DNA of 52,077 nt from an uncultured Muribaculaceae bacterium. Lineage in GTDB: Bacteria > Bacteroidota > Bacteroidia > Bacteroidales > Muribaculaceae. The stretch covers positions 1 to 52,077 of the forward strand of contig CALUMJ010000013.1 in the NCBI GenBank assembly GCA_944321715.1. The letters run 5' to 3'. A model generated the notes under the pieces. It had not been told where the DNA came from. It worked only from the letters and a program-made list of their open reading frames with translations, and ran no database searches. Positions 1 to 8,046 of the stretch are shown piece by piece; the stretch's first letter is position 1, and every line of letters begins with the position of its first letter. Position numbers and translations under genes: made by a program.

Positions 1-2
1 AT

Positions 3-185
3 TATACTACAGGGAAATACGACATGCTCATCAAGTTGTATGCCCGCAACAACGAACATCTGCTCGAACTCATTCACGACCAGTTGCAGTCGATAGGCTT
101 CGCCCGCACCGAAACGCTCATTTCGTTCAAGCAGGTGTTTAAACGCCAAATCCCTATTTACGACAATTTGTCTAACAATGAGTGA
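3..185 (+). CDS. Lrp/AsnC family regulator, C-terminal part (partial at window edge)
   Basis: Only the last ~60 codons lie in the window; the frame is open from base 3 and stops with TGA at 183-185. The visible residues (a TTGKYDMLIKLYA stretch, then HDQLQSIGFARTETLISF and an ending KRQIPIYDN) match the C-terminal RAM/AsnC ligand-binding domain, which binds amino acids and sets the oligomeric state in this family. The DNA-binding helix-turn-helix would lie upstream, outside the window. The stop overlaps the ATG of the next gene by eight bases (ATGAGTGA), so the two are probably translationally coupled in one operon. Which amino acid it senses cannot be told from this fragment. Confidence 0.85.
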   Translation, partial: YTTGKYDMLIKLYARNNEHLLELIHDQLQSIGFARTETLISFKQVFKRQIPIYDNLSNNE

Positions 186-978
186 TTATAATTCATTGTT
201 GCTCGATGCCGTGCAGTGCGCGCAAGAAGTTGGGAAAATACACCTTTCATACTTCCGTAAAGGCAACTTGGACATACAAGCGAAGCATGGCAACGAGAGC
301 GACATAGTGACTTCGGCCGACAAGGCGTCGGAAGCACACATTATCAACTTCGTCCGCGCCCGCTACCCCGACCACTCCATTCTGTCGGAGGAAGCGGGCG
401 AGGTGGGTAACGTTGCCGAGTTTCAGTGGGTGATAGACCCGCTCGACGGTACTACCAACTTCAGCTCGGGATTGCCCGAGTTCAATGTGTCAATCGGCAT
501 ACGCCATAATGGAGTGACTGTGGTGGGGGTAGTGTATGCTGCCTATCTGGGCGAATTGTTCCACGCCGTGCGTGGCGAAGGGGCTTTCCTCAATGGCGAG
601 CGCATCAGTTGTGGCTCGCGGCAATCGCTCGACCGCTGCGTGGTGGCGACAGGCTTTCCTGTCGATAAAGATGTGAATCCCGATAACAACCTCGACAATG
701 TGGCGCGCATCTTGCCGCTGGTGCGTGGCATGAGGCGGCTCGGTGCTGCAGCTGTCGATATTTCATACGTGGCAGCAGGAATACTTGATGGCTATTGGGA
801 ATTGAATTTGCATGAATGGGATGTGTGTGCAGGGTTGCTCATTGCCGAGGAAGCTGGTGCCACATACCACCATTTCCGCGACGACCGCGGCATATCTGTA
901 CTGGTGGCATCGCCGCAAGTGGCATCGCAGCTCCTCCCGTTGCTTTCTGGCAACGGCGGTGCATTCTGTAACAGCTAA
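178..978 (+). CDS. Inositol monophosphatase family protein (SuhB-like)
   Basis: A 266-residue cytosolic protein of normal length for the family. The Mg-dependent phosphatase motifs are present in order: Glu-Glu at residues 71-72 (SEEAGE), WVIDPLDGTTNF at 84-95 with the metal-binding Asp residues, and the C-terminal EWDVCAG motif near 213-219. Family members hydrolyse inositol-1-phosphate or related sugar phosphates; some act on 3'-phosphoadenosine 5'-phosphate, and the exact substrate is not decided by sequence. The start overlaps the end of the Lrp/AsnC gene, which argues for co-transcription. The gene is followed by a repeat element and not by another operon member. Confidence 0.93.
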   Translation: MSDYNSLLLDAVQCAQEVGKIHLSYFRKGNLDIQAKHGNESDIVTSADKASEAHIINFVRARYPDHSILSEEAGEVGNVAEFQWVIDPLDGTTNFSSGLPEFNVSIGIRHNGVTVVGVVYAAYLGELFHAVRGEGAFLNGERISCGSRQSLDRCVVATGFPVDKDVNPDNNLDNVARILPLVRGMRRLGAAAVDISYVAAGILDGYWELNLHEWDVCAGLLIAEEAGATYHHFRDDRGISVLVASPQVASQLLPLLSGNGGAFCNS

Positions 979-1047
979 ATGCAATTATGATAAGCCCTCG
1001 ACGGTGGCCAGATGGCGGTCGTAATATGTTGTAATTGAGGTATTAGC

Positions 1048-1227
1048 GAGGGTGTGCCAAAAATGCAGATTTGTGTGATTTTGCAGGGGCGCACGGCTCG
1101 TGCGTCCACTGCGTAGTTAAGTGTATATCAGTCTGAAACATAATGATTTAACGGTGCTTTGCAGCACACGGACGCACGAGCCGTGCGTCCTTACTAATTG
1201 TGCAAATTTATATTTTTATACACCCTC
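1048..1227. mobile_element. MITE-like palindromic element, copy 1
   Basis: An intergenic ~175-bp element with inverted ends (GAGGGTGT at 1048-1055, ACACCCTC at 1220-1227). Inside it are two short palindromes built on GCGCACGG/CCGTGCGTCC: one near 1086-1107 (cggctcgtgcg core) and one near 1169-1190 (ggacgcacgagccgtgcgtcc). It has the same architecture as copies at 13183-13354 and 39656-39827 but is the most diverged of the three (gctcg/gagcc core in place of gcccg/gggcc). There is no coding capacity. It sits between the 3' ends of convergent genes. The mobile nature is inferred from inverted ends and multiple copies. Confidence 0.75.
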
Positions 1228-1295
1228 TACCGCACCATTGATACGCTTTGTTGCGGCGAATCATTTTGTTTTAATGATATAACACGTTTTATGGA

Positions 1296-2480
1296 TTAGC
1301 GGAGCTTGCTGGCAAGGTAGGAGCGGCGGACATACAGGAAGAAGCCTGCAACGCCTACTGCGTTGACGAGTGCTGAGATTTCAAATGCGCACTGGTAACC
1401 AAGAAATTCGGCAGACCAACCGCCTATGAGTACGCCTAATCCTAATCCTGCATCCCACGAGGTGAGGAAAGTGCTGTTGGCCGTTCCGCGTTGAGAGTTT
1501 GGAGCGAGGTTGATAAACATGGTTTGATAGGCAGGACACATGTGACCGTTGCCTAAGCCGATGATTAATGCCGAGGCATAATAGGCGATGGGGTGCTGCA
1601 CGAGTGCAAATAGCGAATATCCAATTAGCGACATCACCATGCCAGCGGCGGCGTTTTGGGTGATTTTGCCTTGCCGCAGCGAACGGCTGCCGAGCAGCCG
1701 TGAGGCGATGAGGCCTATTGCCATGAGCATGAAGAATGTGCCTGTGCCGCTGGTGATGCCAAGCTCTTTTTCGCCATAAATGGCAAGGTAGGTCGATAAC
1801 ACGCCGTAGCTGAACGAGAAGCATGCCAGCGTGATGCCCTCGCGCCACCCCTTGAGCAGGAAGAAGCGGTCGAGCGACAACGGTTGCCGCACACGTATCA
1901 CCTCGCGTTGCCGCGGCTTGACGGTCGAAACCACAAAGAAGCCGATGCCCGATGTCACGAGCGACAGTGCAAACATATAGTGGAAGTCGGGAACTATGCC
2001 ATACAGGTAAATGGCAATTGTCGGGCCTGTGGCCATTGCGAGGTTGTTGCTAAGCCCATAATAACCAATGCCTTCGGCACGGCGGCTGGGATAAAGCACG
2101 TCGATTGCCATGGTGCTGTTGGCCACCGTTGCCGAGCCAAACGAGAAGCCGTGCAGCGTGCGGATTATTGCGAACAGCAGCACAGTCCACGCCAAGAAGT
2201 AGCCGGCAAAAAATATGAAGAATGTGAAGTAGCACACCATCAATACCGCCTTGCGCGGGTAGCTATCGACCATGAAGCCGCCGAACGGGCGTATAATCAA
2301 TGCCGTCACCGTGTAGCCGGCAAGCACTATGCCTATCATCTGCTCGCTGGCTTGGAATGTGTCGTGCAGGTAGAGCGGTAGCAGCGGCATTATCAGATAG
2401 AACGAGAAAAACAGCATGAAGTTGCCTGTGCACACTTTCACGAAGTTTCGGTTCCACAGGCGTTCTTTGACCTCTTCCAT
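1296..2480 (-). CDS. MFS transporter
   Basis: A 394-residue integral inner-membrane protein with about 12 hydrophobic segments, typical of the major facilitator superfamily. The loop after helix 2 carries the family's basic pattern (GGFMVDSYPRK, about residues 68-78). The N-terminus (MEEVKERLWNRNF) is a short cytosolic lead before the first helix. The substrate cannot be deduced; related proteins are annotated as drug or sugar efflux. It starts 26 bp after the miaB stop on the same strand, so it is probably the second gene of a miaB operon, a neighbour relation that says little about function. Confidence 0.88.
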   Translation of the reverse strand: MEEVKERLWNRNFVKVCTGNFMLFFSFYLIMPLLPLYLHDTFQASEQMIGIVLAGYTVTALIIRPFGGFMVDSYPRKAVLMVCYFTFFIFFAGYFLAWTVLLFAIIRTLHGFSFGSATVANSTMAIDVLYPSRRAEGIGYYGLSNNLAMATGPTIAIYLYGIVPDFHYMFALSLVTSGIGFFVVSTVKPRQREVIRVRQPLSLDRFFLLKGWREGITLACFSFSYGVLSTYLAIYGEKELGITSGTGTFFMLMAIGLIASRLLGSRSLRQGKITQNAAAGMVMSLIGYSLFALVQHPIAYYASALIIGLGNGHMCPAYQTMFINLAPNSQRGTANSTFLTSWDAGLGLGVLIGGWSAEFLGYQCAFEISALVNAVGVAGFFLYVRRSYLASKLR

Positions 2481-2506
2481 GGCGTGTTTTGTATGTTTTG
2501 GTGTGG

Positions 2507-3868
2507 TTATTTGTCTTGTAGTAACTCACCGAGCAGTGTCGCCGACGAGCAGTCAACCACTCGGGCCGTAACCAAGTCGCCCGGGCGTGTCGTTGGTGAT
2601 GCTCTGAATACGACCACTTTGTTTTGCTGTGTGCGGCCAAACATGTCTTGGCGCGAACGTTTGGAATATCCCTCTACAAGCACCTCGAAGGTGCGCCCCA
2701 CGTCGCGGCGGTTGCTGGCCAGCGACAACTCGTTTTCAAGAGCTATCATGCGGTTGAGCCGCTCGATTTTCACCTCTTCGGGTACGTTGTCGGGCAGGTG
2801 CTTGGATGCGTATGTGCCGGGGCGTTCCGAATACTTGAACATGAATGCCGAGTCGAATCCCACCTCGCGCATCAGGCTGAGGGTTTGCTCAAAGTCTTCC
2901 TCGGTTTCGCCGTGGAAGCCGGTGAACATGTCGGTCGATATTCCGCAGTCGGGAATTGCAGCCCTGATAGCCCGTATGCGGTCGAGATACCATTCACGTG
3001 TGTACTTGCGGTTCATGGCTTTCAGCACGCTGTTGCTGCCCGACTGCACTGGCAGGTGCACATGGTTGCAGATGTTTGCTCGGCTGGCGATGGCGGCGAT
3101 TATTTCGTCGTTCATGTCCTTGGGGTGCGATGTGGTGAAGCGCACACGCATGTCGGGGGCAGCGTCGGCCACCATTGTGAGCAGTGTGGCGAAGCATATA
3201 CTGTCGCCTGTTTCGGGGTCGGTATAATTATATGAATTCACGTTCTGCCCCAGCAGTGTCACCTCTTTGAAGCCTCGGCTGCGCAGGTCGGCAAGTTCGT
3301 TGAGGATGCTTTGCGGCTCACGGCTGCGCTCGCGTCCGCGAGTGTAGGGTACAATGCAATAAGAGCAGAAGTTGTTGCACCCTCGCATGATGCTGATGAA
3401 TCCGCTTATGCGGCTGTTTCCAAGCCGCCGGGGTATTATGTCGCGATAAGTTTCGGTAGTCGATAGCTCTACGTTTATGGCTTTTTCTCCATTTTCGGCG
3501 GCGGCGATGAGAGCCGGCAGTTCAAGGTAGGAATCGGGACCCGCTACCACGTCAACGCCGCATTTGTCGATTAGCTGTTCTTTGACACGTTCGGCCATGC
3601 AGCCCAGTACGCCTATCAAGAAGTGGCGGCCACGTTTGCGCCGCAAAGCATTTAGTTGTGTGAGGCGTGCCAGTATTTTTTGTTCGGCATTGTCGCGAAT
3701 AGAGCAGGTGTTGAGGAATATAGCGTCGAAATCCTCGTCGTCTTTTTCTACTGTTTTGTAGCCAGCCATGCCCATTACCGATGCGACAACTTCGCTATCG
3801 GCCACGTTCATTTGGCAGCCGTATGTTTCGATATATAATTTCTTGTCGTTTACGCCGTTGTCAACCAT
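2507..3868 (-). CDS. miaB: tRNA-2-methylthio-N6-dimethylallyladenosine synthase MiaB
   Basis: Radical-SAM methylthiotransferase that adds the 2-methylthio group to i6A37 of tRNAs. The chosen start gives 453 residues. It has the N-terminal UPF0004 domain with the first cluster Cys (YIETYGCQMN), the radical-SAM motif in MRGCNNFCSYCIVPYTRGRERS (CxxxCxxC), and a C-terminal TRAM domain (FEVLVEGYSKRS). The open frame runs 23 codons further upstream to 3937, but that extension covers a TATATTTG promoter box at 3893-3900, so the ATG at 3868 is preferred. The MFS gene follows at 26 bp. Confidence 0.96.
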   Translation of the reverse strand: MVDNGVNDKKLYIETYGCQMNVADSEVVASVMGMAGYKTVEKDDEDFDAIFLNTCSIRDNAEQKILARLTQLNALRRKRGRHFLIGVLGCMAERVKEQLIDKCGVDVVAGPDSYLELPALIAAAENGEKAINVELSTTETYRDIIPRRLGNSRISGFISIMRGCNNFCSYCIVPYTRGRERSREPQSILNELADLRSRGFKEVTLLGQNVNSYNYTDPETGDSICFATLLTMVADAAPDMRVRFTTSHPKDMNDEIIAAIASRANICNHVHLPVQSGSNSVLKAMNRKYTREWYLDRIRAIRAAIPDCGISTDMFTGFHGETEEDFEQTLSLMREVGFDSAFMFKYSERPGTYASKHLPDNVPEEVKIERLNRMIALENELSLASNRRDVGRTFEVLVEGYSKRSRQDMFGRTQQNKVVVFRASPTTRPGDLVTARVVDCSSATLLGELLQDK

Positions 3869-3892
3869 TGTCGTTCCATTAAAAAGTGGTTG

Positions 3893-3900
3893 CAAATATA
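3893..3900 (-). promoter_or_regulatory. Bacteroidota -7 box of miaB (TATATTTG)
   Basis: On the minus strand the sequence reads TATATTTG, an exact match to the Bacteroidota TAnnTTTG -7 element, about 25 bp before the chosen miaB ATG. It excludes the longer ORF start. Confidence 0.7.
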
Positions 3901-4055
3901 CAACGTTTGCCGCAAAAAATAAACTACCGCAATGCAATAGTTCTACGGCTTCGCCACCCTTGCAATCATGCTTAATGCCTTTCGACGTTTACACTTAAAT
4001 TGAAAGCCGTGGGTGTAATATCTGTTTATTAGATATAAAAAAAAGATTTTTTATA

Positions 4056-4063
4056 TAACTTTG
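4056..4063 (+). promoter_or_regulatory. -7 box of the glsA-glsB operon (TAACTTTG)
   Basis: TAACTTTG matches the TAnnTTTG consensus and lies 36 bp before the glsA ATG, downstream of an A/T-rich tract. It is probably the promoter of glsA-glsB and perhaps of the wzi-like gene beyond. Confidence 0.65.
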
Positions 4064-4099
4064 CAATAGATTTCCAATGTTTTGGCAATTCTATTGTAA

Positions 4100-4933
4100 A
4101 TGGGAGAAACGTTGAAAATAGACGTGTCGAAAGTGCTTGAGGCAAAAATGCCCAAGAAGCATCGTTACGTGCCGCGGTTTGTAGTGAGGTGGCTCGAACG
4201 CATCATACATCAAGACGAGCTTAATCGCATATTGTTCACAAACCACGACAAGACGGGTGTGGACTTCGCCGATGCAGCCCTTGCCGACCTCGGCATATCG
4301 GTTGACATCGTCGGCGGCGACAATTTGCCGGCCAATGGCTCGGGCCGTTATATTTTTGTTTCGAATCATCCGCTTGGCGGCCTCGACGGTATGGCATTGA
4401 TTGCATTGCTGGGGCATCGTTATGACAAGCGGCTCAAGTTCATTGTCAACGACATGCTCATGCAAGTGACCCCGCTGCGCGATGTGTTCCTGCCTGCCAA
4501 CAAGGTAGGGCGCCAATCGCACGATGTGGCCCGGTACATCAACGATGCAATGGAGGGCGACTGGCAGATAGCCACATTCCCTGCCGGGTTGTGCTCGCGG
4601 CGCGGCTCCGACGGAACGGTCTGCGACCTTGAGTGGACCAAGGGCTTCATAAGCAAGAGCATAGAATACCAGCGCGATGTCGTGCCGATATTCTTTGACG
4701 GGCTTAATTCCGACTTCTTCTACAAAGTGGCGCGATTGCGTGAGCGGATAGGTATCAAATTCAACATCGAGATGATATTGTTGCCCGATGAAATGTTCAA
4801 GAACCGGGGGAAACGATTCACCGTTTACGTCGGCAAGCCCATTGCATGGCAAACGTTCACCAGCGGACGGGCGCACCGTGGCTTGGCGCAAGAAGTGAAA
4901 CGCATAGTATATAACCTTAAACAAAATCAATAA
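4100..4933 (+). CDS. glsA: Glycine-lipid O-acyltransferase GlsA-like (PlsC-type acyltransferase)
   Basis: A 277-residue acyltransferase with the PlsC-like catalytic motif VSNHPLGGLDG near residue 93 and a downstream FPAGLCSRR block that fits the glycerophosphate/acyl-acceptor site. It is immediately followed (13 bp) by an OlsB/hemolysin-type N-acyltransferase. In Bacteroides thetaiotaomicron this adjacent pair makes glycine lipids: GlsB N-acylates glycine with a 3-hydroxy fatty acid and GlsA then O-acylates the hydroxyl. The assignment rests on this pairing plus motif; without the neighbour it would be called only a 1-acylglycerol-3-phosphate acyltransferase-like protein. It probably acts at the cytoplasmic face of the inner membrane. 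Confidence 0.82.
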   Translation: MGETLKIDVSKVLEAKMPKKHRYVPRFVVRWLERIIHQDELNRILFTNHDKTGVDFADAALADLGISVDIVGGDNLPANGSGRYIFVSNHPLGGLDGMALIALLGHRYDKRLKFIVNDMLMQVTPLRDVFLPANKVGRQSHDVARYINDAMEGDWQIATFPAGLCSRRGSDGTVCDLEWTKGFISKSIEYQRDVVPIFFDGLNSDFFYKVARLRERIGIKFNIEMILLPDEMFKNRGKRFTVYVGKPIAWQTFTSGRAHRGLAQEVKRIVYNLKQNQ

Positions 4934-4946
4934 CCCAATCCTGATT

Positions 4947-5909
4947 ATGGAATCTATTATCGACCCTGTTGACAAGGATGCCGTTGCCGCCGAGCTGACG
5001 CAAGAACGCTTTTTGCGGCACACCAACAAGGGCAAGAATGAAATATATGTGGTAAATGCCCATACATCGCCATGCACAATGGCCGAAATCGGGCGGTTGC
5101 GTGAATGGGCTTTCCGTTCGGCGGGAGGCGGCACTGGCAAGGCTTGCGACATCGACGAGTTCGACACCATGCCTCAGCCATGCCAGCAGTTAATCGTGTG
5201 GAACCCCGAGGAGAAGGAAATTGTCGGCGGCTACCGCTTCATTTTTGGCGAAAATATCGAAATAAATGGCAACGTGCCGCGGATTGCCACTTCGCACATG
5301 TTTAATTTCTCTGAGAAATTCCTGAACGAATATCTGCCCATCACCATGGAGCTTGGACGCTCGTTCGTGTCGTTGAAATACCAATCGACAAAAGTGGGTA
5401 GCAAGTCGATTTACGCGCTCGACAACTTGTGGGATGGACTTGGCGCGCTCACGGTTATACACCCGAGTACGAAATATCTCTTTGGGAAAGTGACCATGTA
5501 CCCCAACTATTCACGGCAGTGCCGTGACGTGCTGCTGTATTTCCTGCACAAATATTTTCCCGACCCCGACAAACTGGTATGGCCTATGGTTCCGCTTGTT
5601 ATCGACAGTGACCCTGCCACCATGCAGGAAGTGGTGACTGGCGAGGATTTCAAGAGCGATTATTTGCGTGTCAACAAGTTTGTCAGGCTTCACGGCTACA
5701 ATATTCCGCCGCTTGTCAACGCCTACATAAGCCTTTCGCCCACGATGCGAATGTTCGGTACCGCCATCAACCACGAGTTCGGCGAAGTGGAGGAGAGCGG
5801 CATATTTTTCTCGATAGCCGAAATTACCGAGGAAAAGAAAAACCGCCACATCAACACGTTTGACTGCACCGAAGCTGCGTCATACAGCAGGTGCTGTGGC
5901 GCACGATAA
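4947..5909 (+). CDS. glsB: Glycine-lipid N-acyltransferase GlsB-like (OlsB/hemolysin GNAT family)
   Basis: A 320-residue protein of the GNAT-like 'putative hemolysin' family that includes ornithine-lipid synthase OlsB. Recognisable blocks are GGYRFIFGE near residue 93, the family's MELGRSFV stretch near residue 133, and LGALTVIHP near 170. By homology with the Bacteroides pair it forms N-(3-acyloxyacyl) glycine precursors from glycine and acyl-ACP. It follows glsA by 13 bp and so is probably co-transcribed. The alternative, ornithine or another amino-acid lipid as product, cannot be excluded by sequence. Confidence 0.83.
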   Translation: MESIIDPVDKDAVAAELTQERFLRHTNKGKNEIYVVNAHTSPCTMAEIGRLREWAFRSAGGGTGKACDIDEFDTMPQPCQQLIVWNPEEKEIVGGYRFIFGENIEINGNVPRIATSHMFNFSEKFLNEYLPITMELGRSFVSLKYQSTKVGSKSIYALDNLWDGLGALTVIHPSTKYLFGKVTMYPNYSRQCRDVLLYFLHKYFPDPDKLVWPMVPLVIDSDPATMQEVVTGEDFKSDYLRVNKFVRLHGYNIPPLVNAYISLSPTMRMFGTAINHEFGEVEESGIFFSIAEITEEKKNRHINTFDCTEAASYSRCCGAR

Positions 5910-5932
5910 CGAAAACACACATAAATACAGAT

Positions 5933-7474
5933 ATGCAAAATATTTCACAATGCATGCGCGCGTTGTTGGCTGGCATAGCAATAGTCTTGGGCTGGTTGCC
6001 TGCCATGCCGCAGATGCAGATAGATTACCGCGTGGCACTGACGGCAAATGCCGGGAGCGGCGACTTTGCGCCATATTACATGATGTCGAACGTGCATGGA
6101 ACACTCACGCAGCCCTATTCGACCTTGCTGCGGGCTTCGGCCGAGAAGAAAATGGATTCGTCGCAACGGTTCAGCTATGGGTTTGGCGTTGATGTCATCG
6201 GCGGATATACTTCAAATACCTCGTATGCACGTTACGACAATTCGTCCAAGTCGTGGTATGTCAACGAGCAAGGTCCTGCTCCAGTGTGGTTGCAACAGCT
6301 TTACGCCGAGGTGAAATATCGTTGCTTGTTCATATCGGCAGGCATGAAGGAACGTGGCTCGGTGCTTGTGAATGACGCACTCAGCAGTGGCGACATGACC
6401 TATTCGGCCAACGCCCGCCCCATTCCCGGCGTAAGGATGGGTTTTGTCGATTTCCAGGATATTCCGCTCACTCGCGGCTGGGTGCAAATCCGTGGCGAGC
6501 TGAGCTACGGTTACGGCGGAGTGTCGGCCGATTGGCTTGAAAATCACTATAATTACCACGACGCATTTATATGCACAAAGGAGTGGTATTGCTATAAATA
6601 TGTGCATTTCCGCACAAATCCCGACAAACCGTTCTCCTTCTTGGTCGGTATGCAGTCAACCTGCCAGTTTGGTGGCGAATTCCACCGGTATTTCAATGGT
6701 AACGAGGCTGAAAGCTATTACCAGGACAGGTCGCTCAACATAGGCTCGTTTTTTAAAGCAATAATCCCCATGGTGGGCAACTCCAATTACTACGAGGGCA
6801 ACCACTTGGGGTCGTGGGATGTGTTGGGGCGTTACCGTTTTCGCAATGGCAGCGAACTGAAGGTTTATTACCAGTCGCCTTGGGAAGACGGCTCTGGCAT
6901 TGGCAAGTTGAATGGCTTCGACGGGCTTTATGGCGTAGAGTACCGTAGCAACGGCAGCGGAATTGTCGAAGGGGCTGTGGTGGAATATATCGACCTCACC
7001 AACCAAAGTGGCCCCATGCACTGGGCTCCGGGGCAATTCGACCTCGGTTATCTCATTCCAAACGAGGCCACCGGTAGCGATGATTATTACAACAATGTTG
7101 ATTACAACGGCTATCAGGTTTATGGGCAAGTAATCGGCTCGCCGTTCATCAAGTCGCCCATATACAACACCGACGGACACATGCGCATCACCGACAACCG
7201 TCTGCGTGGCTTCCACGTGGGACTGATGGGGCATATCACACCGCAGGTGAGCTACAGGCTTCTTGCCTCGTACCGCTATTCATGGGGTACGCCATACGTG
7301 CCGTCGCTTGAAAATACGCACGGCACCTCGGCCTCAATCGAGGGAACATACCGACCGTCGTCGGTGCCGGGCTTGTCGGTAAAGGCGCAACTTGCCATCG
7401 ACCGCGGCTCGCTGCTTGGCGACAATTTCGGTGGATTGCTAACCGTCAGCTATGAAGGCTTGCTTAATTTGTAA
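5933..7474 (+). CDS. Capsule assembly Wzi family outer-membrane protein
   Basis: About 513 residues from the preferred ATG at 5933, which gives a good signal peptide (MQNISQCMRALLAGIAIVLG, then WLPAMPQ). An in-frame ATG at 5891 is inside the end of glsB and gives no signal sequence. The mature part is rich in alternating aromatic strands, as in an outer-membrane beta barrel. It carries the blocks typical of the Bacteroidota Wzi-like family (GMKERGSVL, SANARPIPGVRMGF, DIPLTRGWVQIRGELSYG, about residues 140-205). Wzi helps anchor capsular polysaccharide at the cell surface. No capsule biosynthesis genes are nearby; its upstream neighbours make surface amino-acid lipids. Confidence 0.82.
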   Translation: MQNISQCMRALLAGIAIVLGWLPAMPQMQIDYRVALTANAGSGDFAPYYMMSNVHGTLTQPYSTLLRASAEKKMDSSQRFSYGFGVDVIGGYTSNTSYARYDNSSKSWYVNEQGPAPVWLQQLYAEVKYRCLFISAGMKERGSVLVNDALSSGDMTYSANARPIPGVRMGFVDFQDIPLTRGWVQIRGELSYGYGGVSADWLENHYNYHDAFICTKEWYCYKYVHFRTNPDKPFSFLVGMQSTCQFGGEFHRYFNGNEAESYYQDRSLNIGSFFKAIIPMVGNSNYYEGNHLGSWDVLGRYRFRNGSELKVYYQSPWEDGSGIGKLNGFDGLYGVEYRSNGSGIVEGAVVEYIDLTNQSGPMHWAPGQFDLGYLIPNEATGSDDYYNNVDYNGYQVYGQVIGSPFIKSPIYNTDGHMRITDNRLRGFHVGLMGHITPQVSYRLLASYRYSWGTPYVPSLENTHGTSASIEGTYRPSSVPGLSVKAQLAIDRGSLLGDNFGGLLTVSYEGLLNL

Positions 7475-7486
7475 TTATTGTCACGT

Positions 7487-7960
7487 ATGATGAAGAAGAC
7501 TATAATATTCATGGTTGCGGCTGTTGTGGTGATGCTGCAATCATGCACACAGAACAACGGAAACATAGGCCAATGGTTCGGCCATTGGAAAGTAAATGCG
7601 ATAACTGTCGATGGAGTCGCCGACAGCGACTACGAGGGCAACGTGTTCTTCTCGTTCCAAGGCAAGGTATTCGGTCAACGCTTGATTGACGACTACCACG
7701 GATATGAGCCACGGTTTGCCAACTGGGATGACCGTGGTGATTACTTCGTTATAACTTTCCCCTACGAAACCGATGCCGACGGCAACCCGCTGTATGACGA
7801 CGACGGCAACCTCGTGTGCCTCTACGAGCCGCTCGAAGTCACCCGAATGTCGATGGGCGAGAACGTTGTGCATGTCGATAGCAAGGAGGGCAACAACGTG
7901 CAGCTGTCCATGACCGCCGCCGACGGCTCCGCCATCGTCTATTCCTTAGAAAAATGGTAA
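7487..7960 (+). CDS. Small lipocalin-like lipoprotein
   Basis: About 157 residues. The frame can be read from TTG at 7478, but the ATG at 7487 (MMKKTIIFMVAAVVVMLQSC) gives a clean lipoprotein signal with lipobox LQSC and is preferred. The mature part starts with a Gly-Trp rich segment (IGQWFGHWKVNAITVDG) typical of lipocalin-like barrels, followed by acidic and beta-rich sequence. It lies 12 bp after the Wzi-like gene and is probably in the same transcript. Ligand and role are unknown. It is expected to be anchored in a membrane, facing the periplasm or the surface. Confidence 0.7.
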   Translation: MMKKTIIFMVAAVVVMLQSCTQNNGNIGQWFGHWKVNAITVDGVADSDYEGNVFFSFQGKVFGQRLIDDYHGYEPRFANWDDRGDYFVITFPYETDADGNPLYDDDGNLVCLYEPLEVTRMSMGENVVHVDSKEGNNVQLSMTAADGSAIVYSLEKW

Positions 7961-8046
7961 AATGCTATTATGGGCATTTGCCGCAGCTTCATATATAGGA
8001 CTCTACACTGATATAGCCACGTTGCACATGCCGTCGGTGCGGACGA

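Noticed and set aside
4091-5170. 359-codon minus-strand open frame over glsA
   Set aside because: It is antisense to glsA and the start of glsB, which have clear motifs and a promoter.
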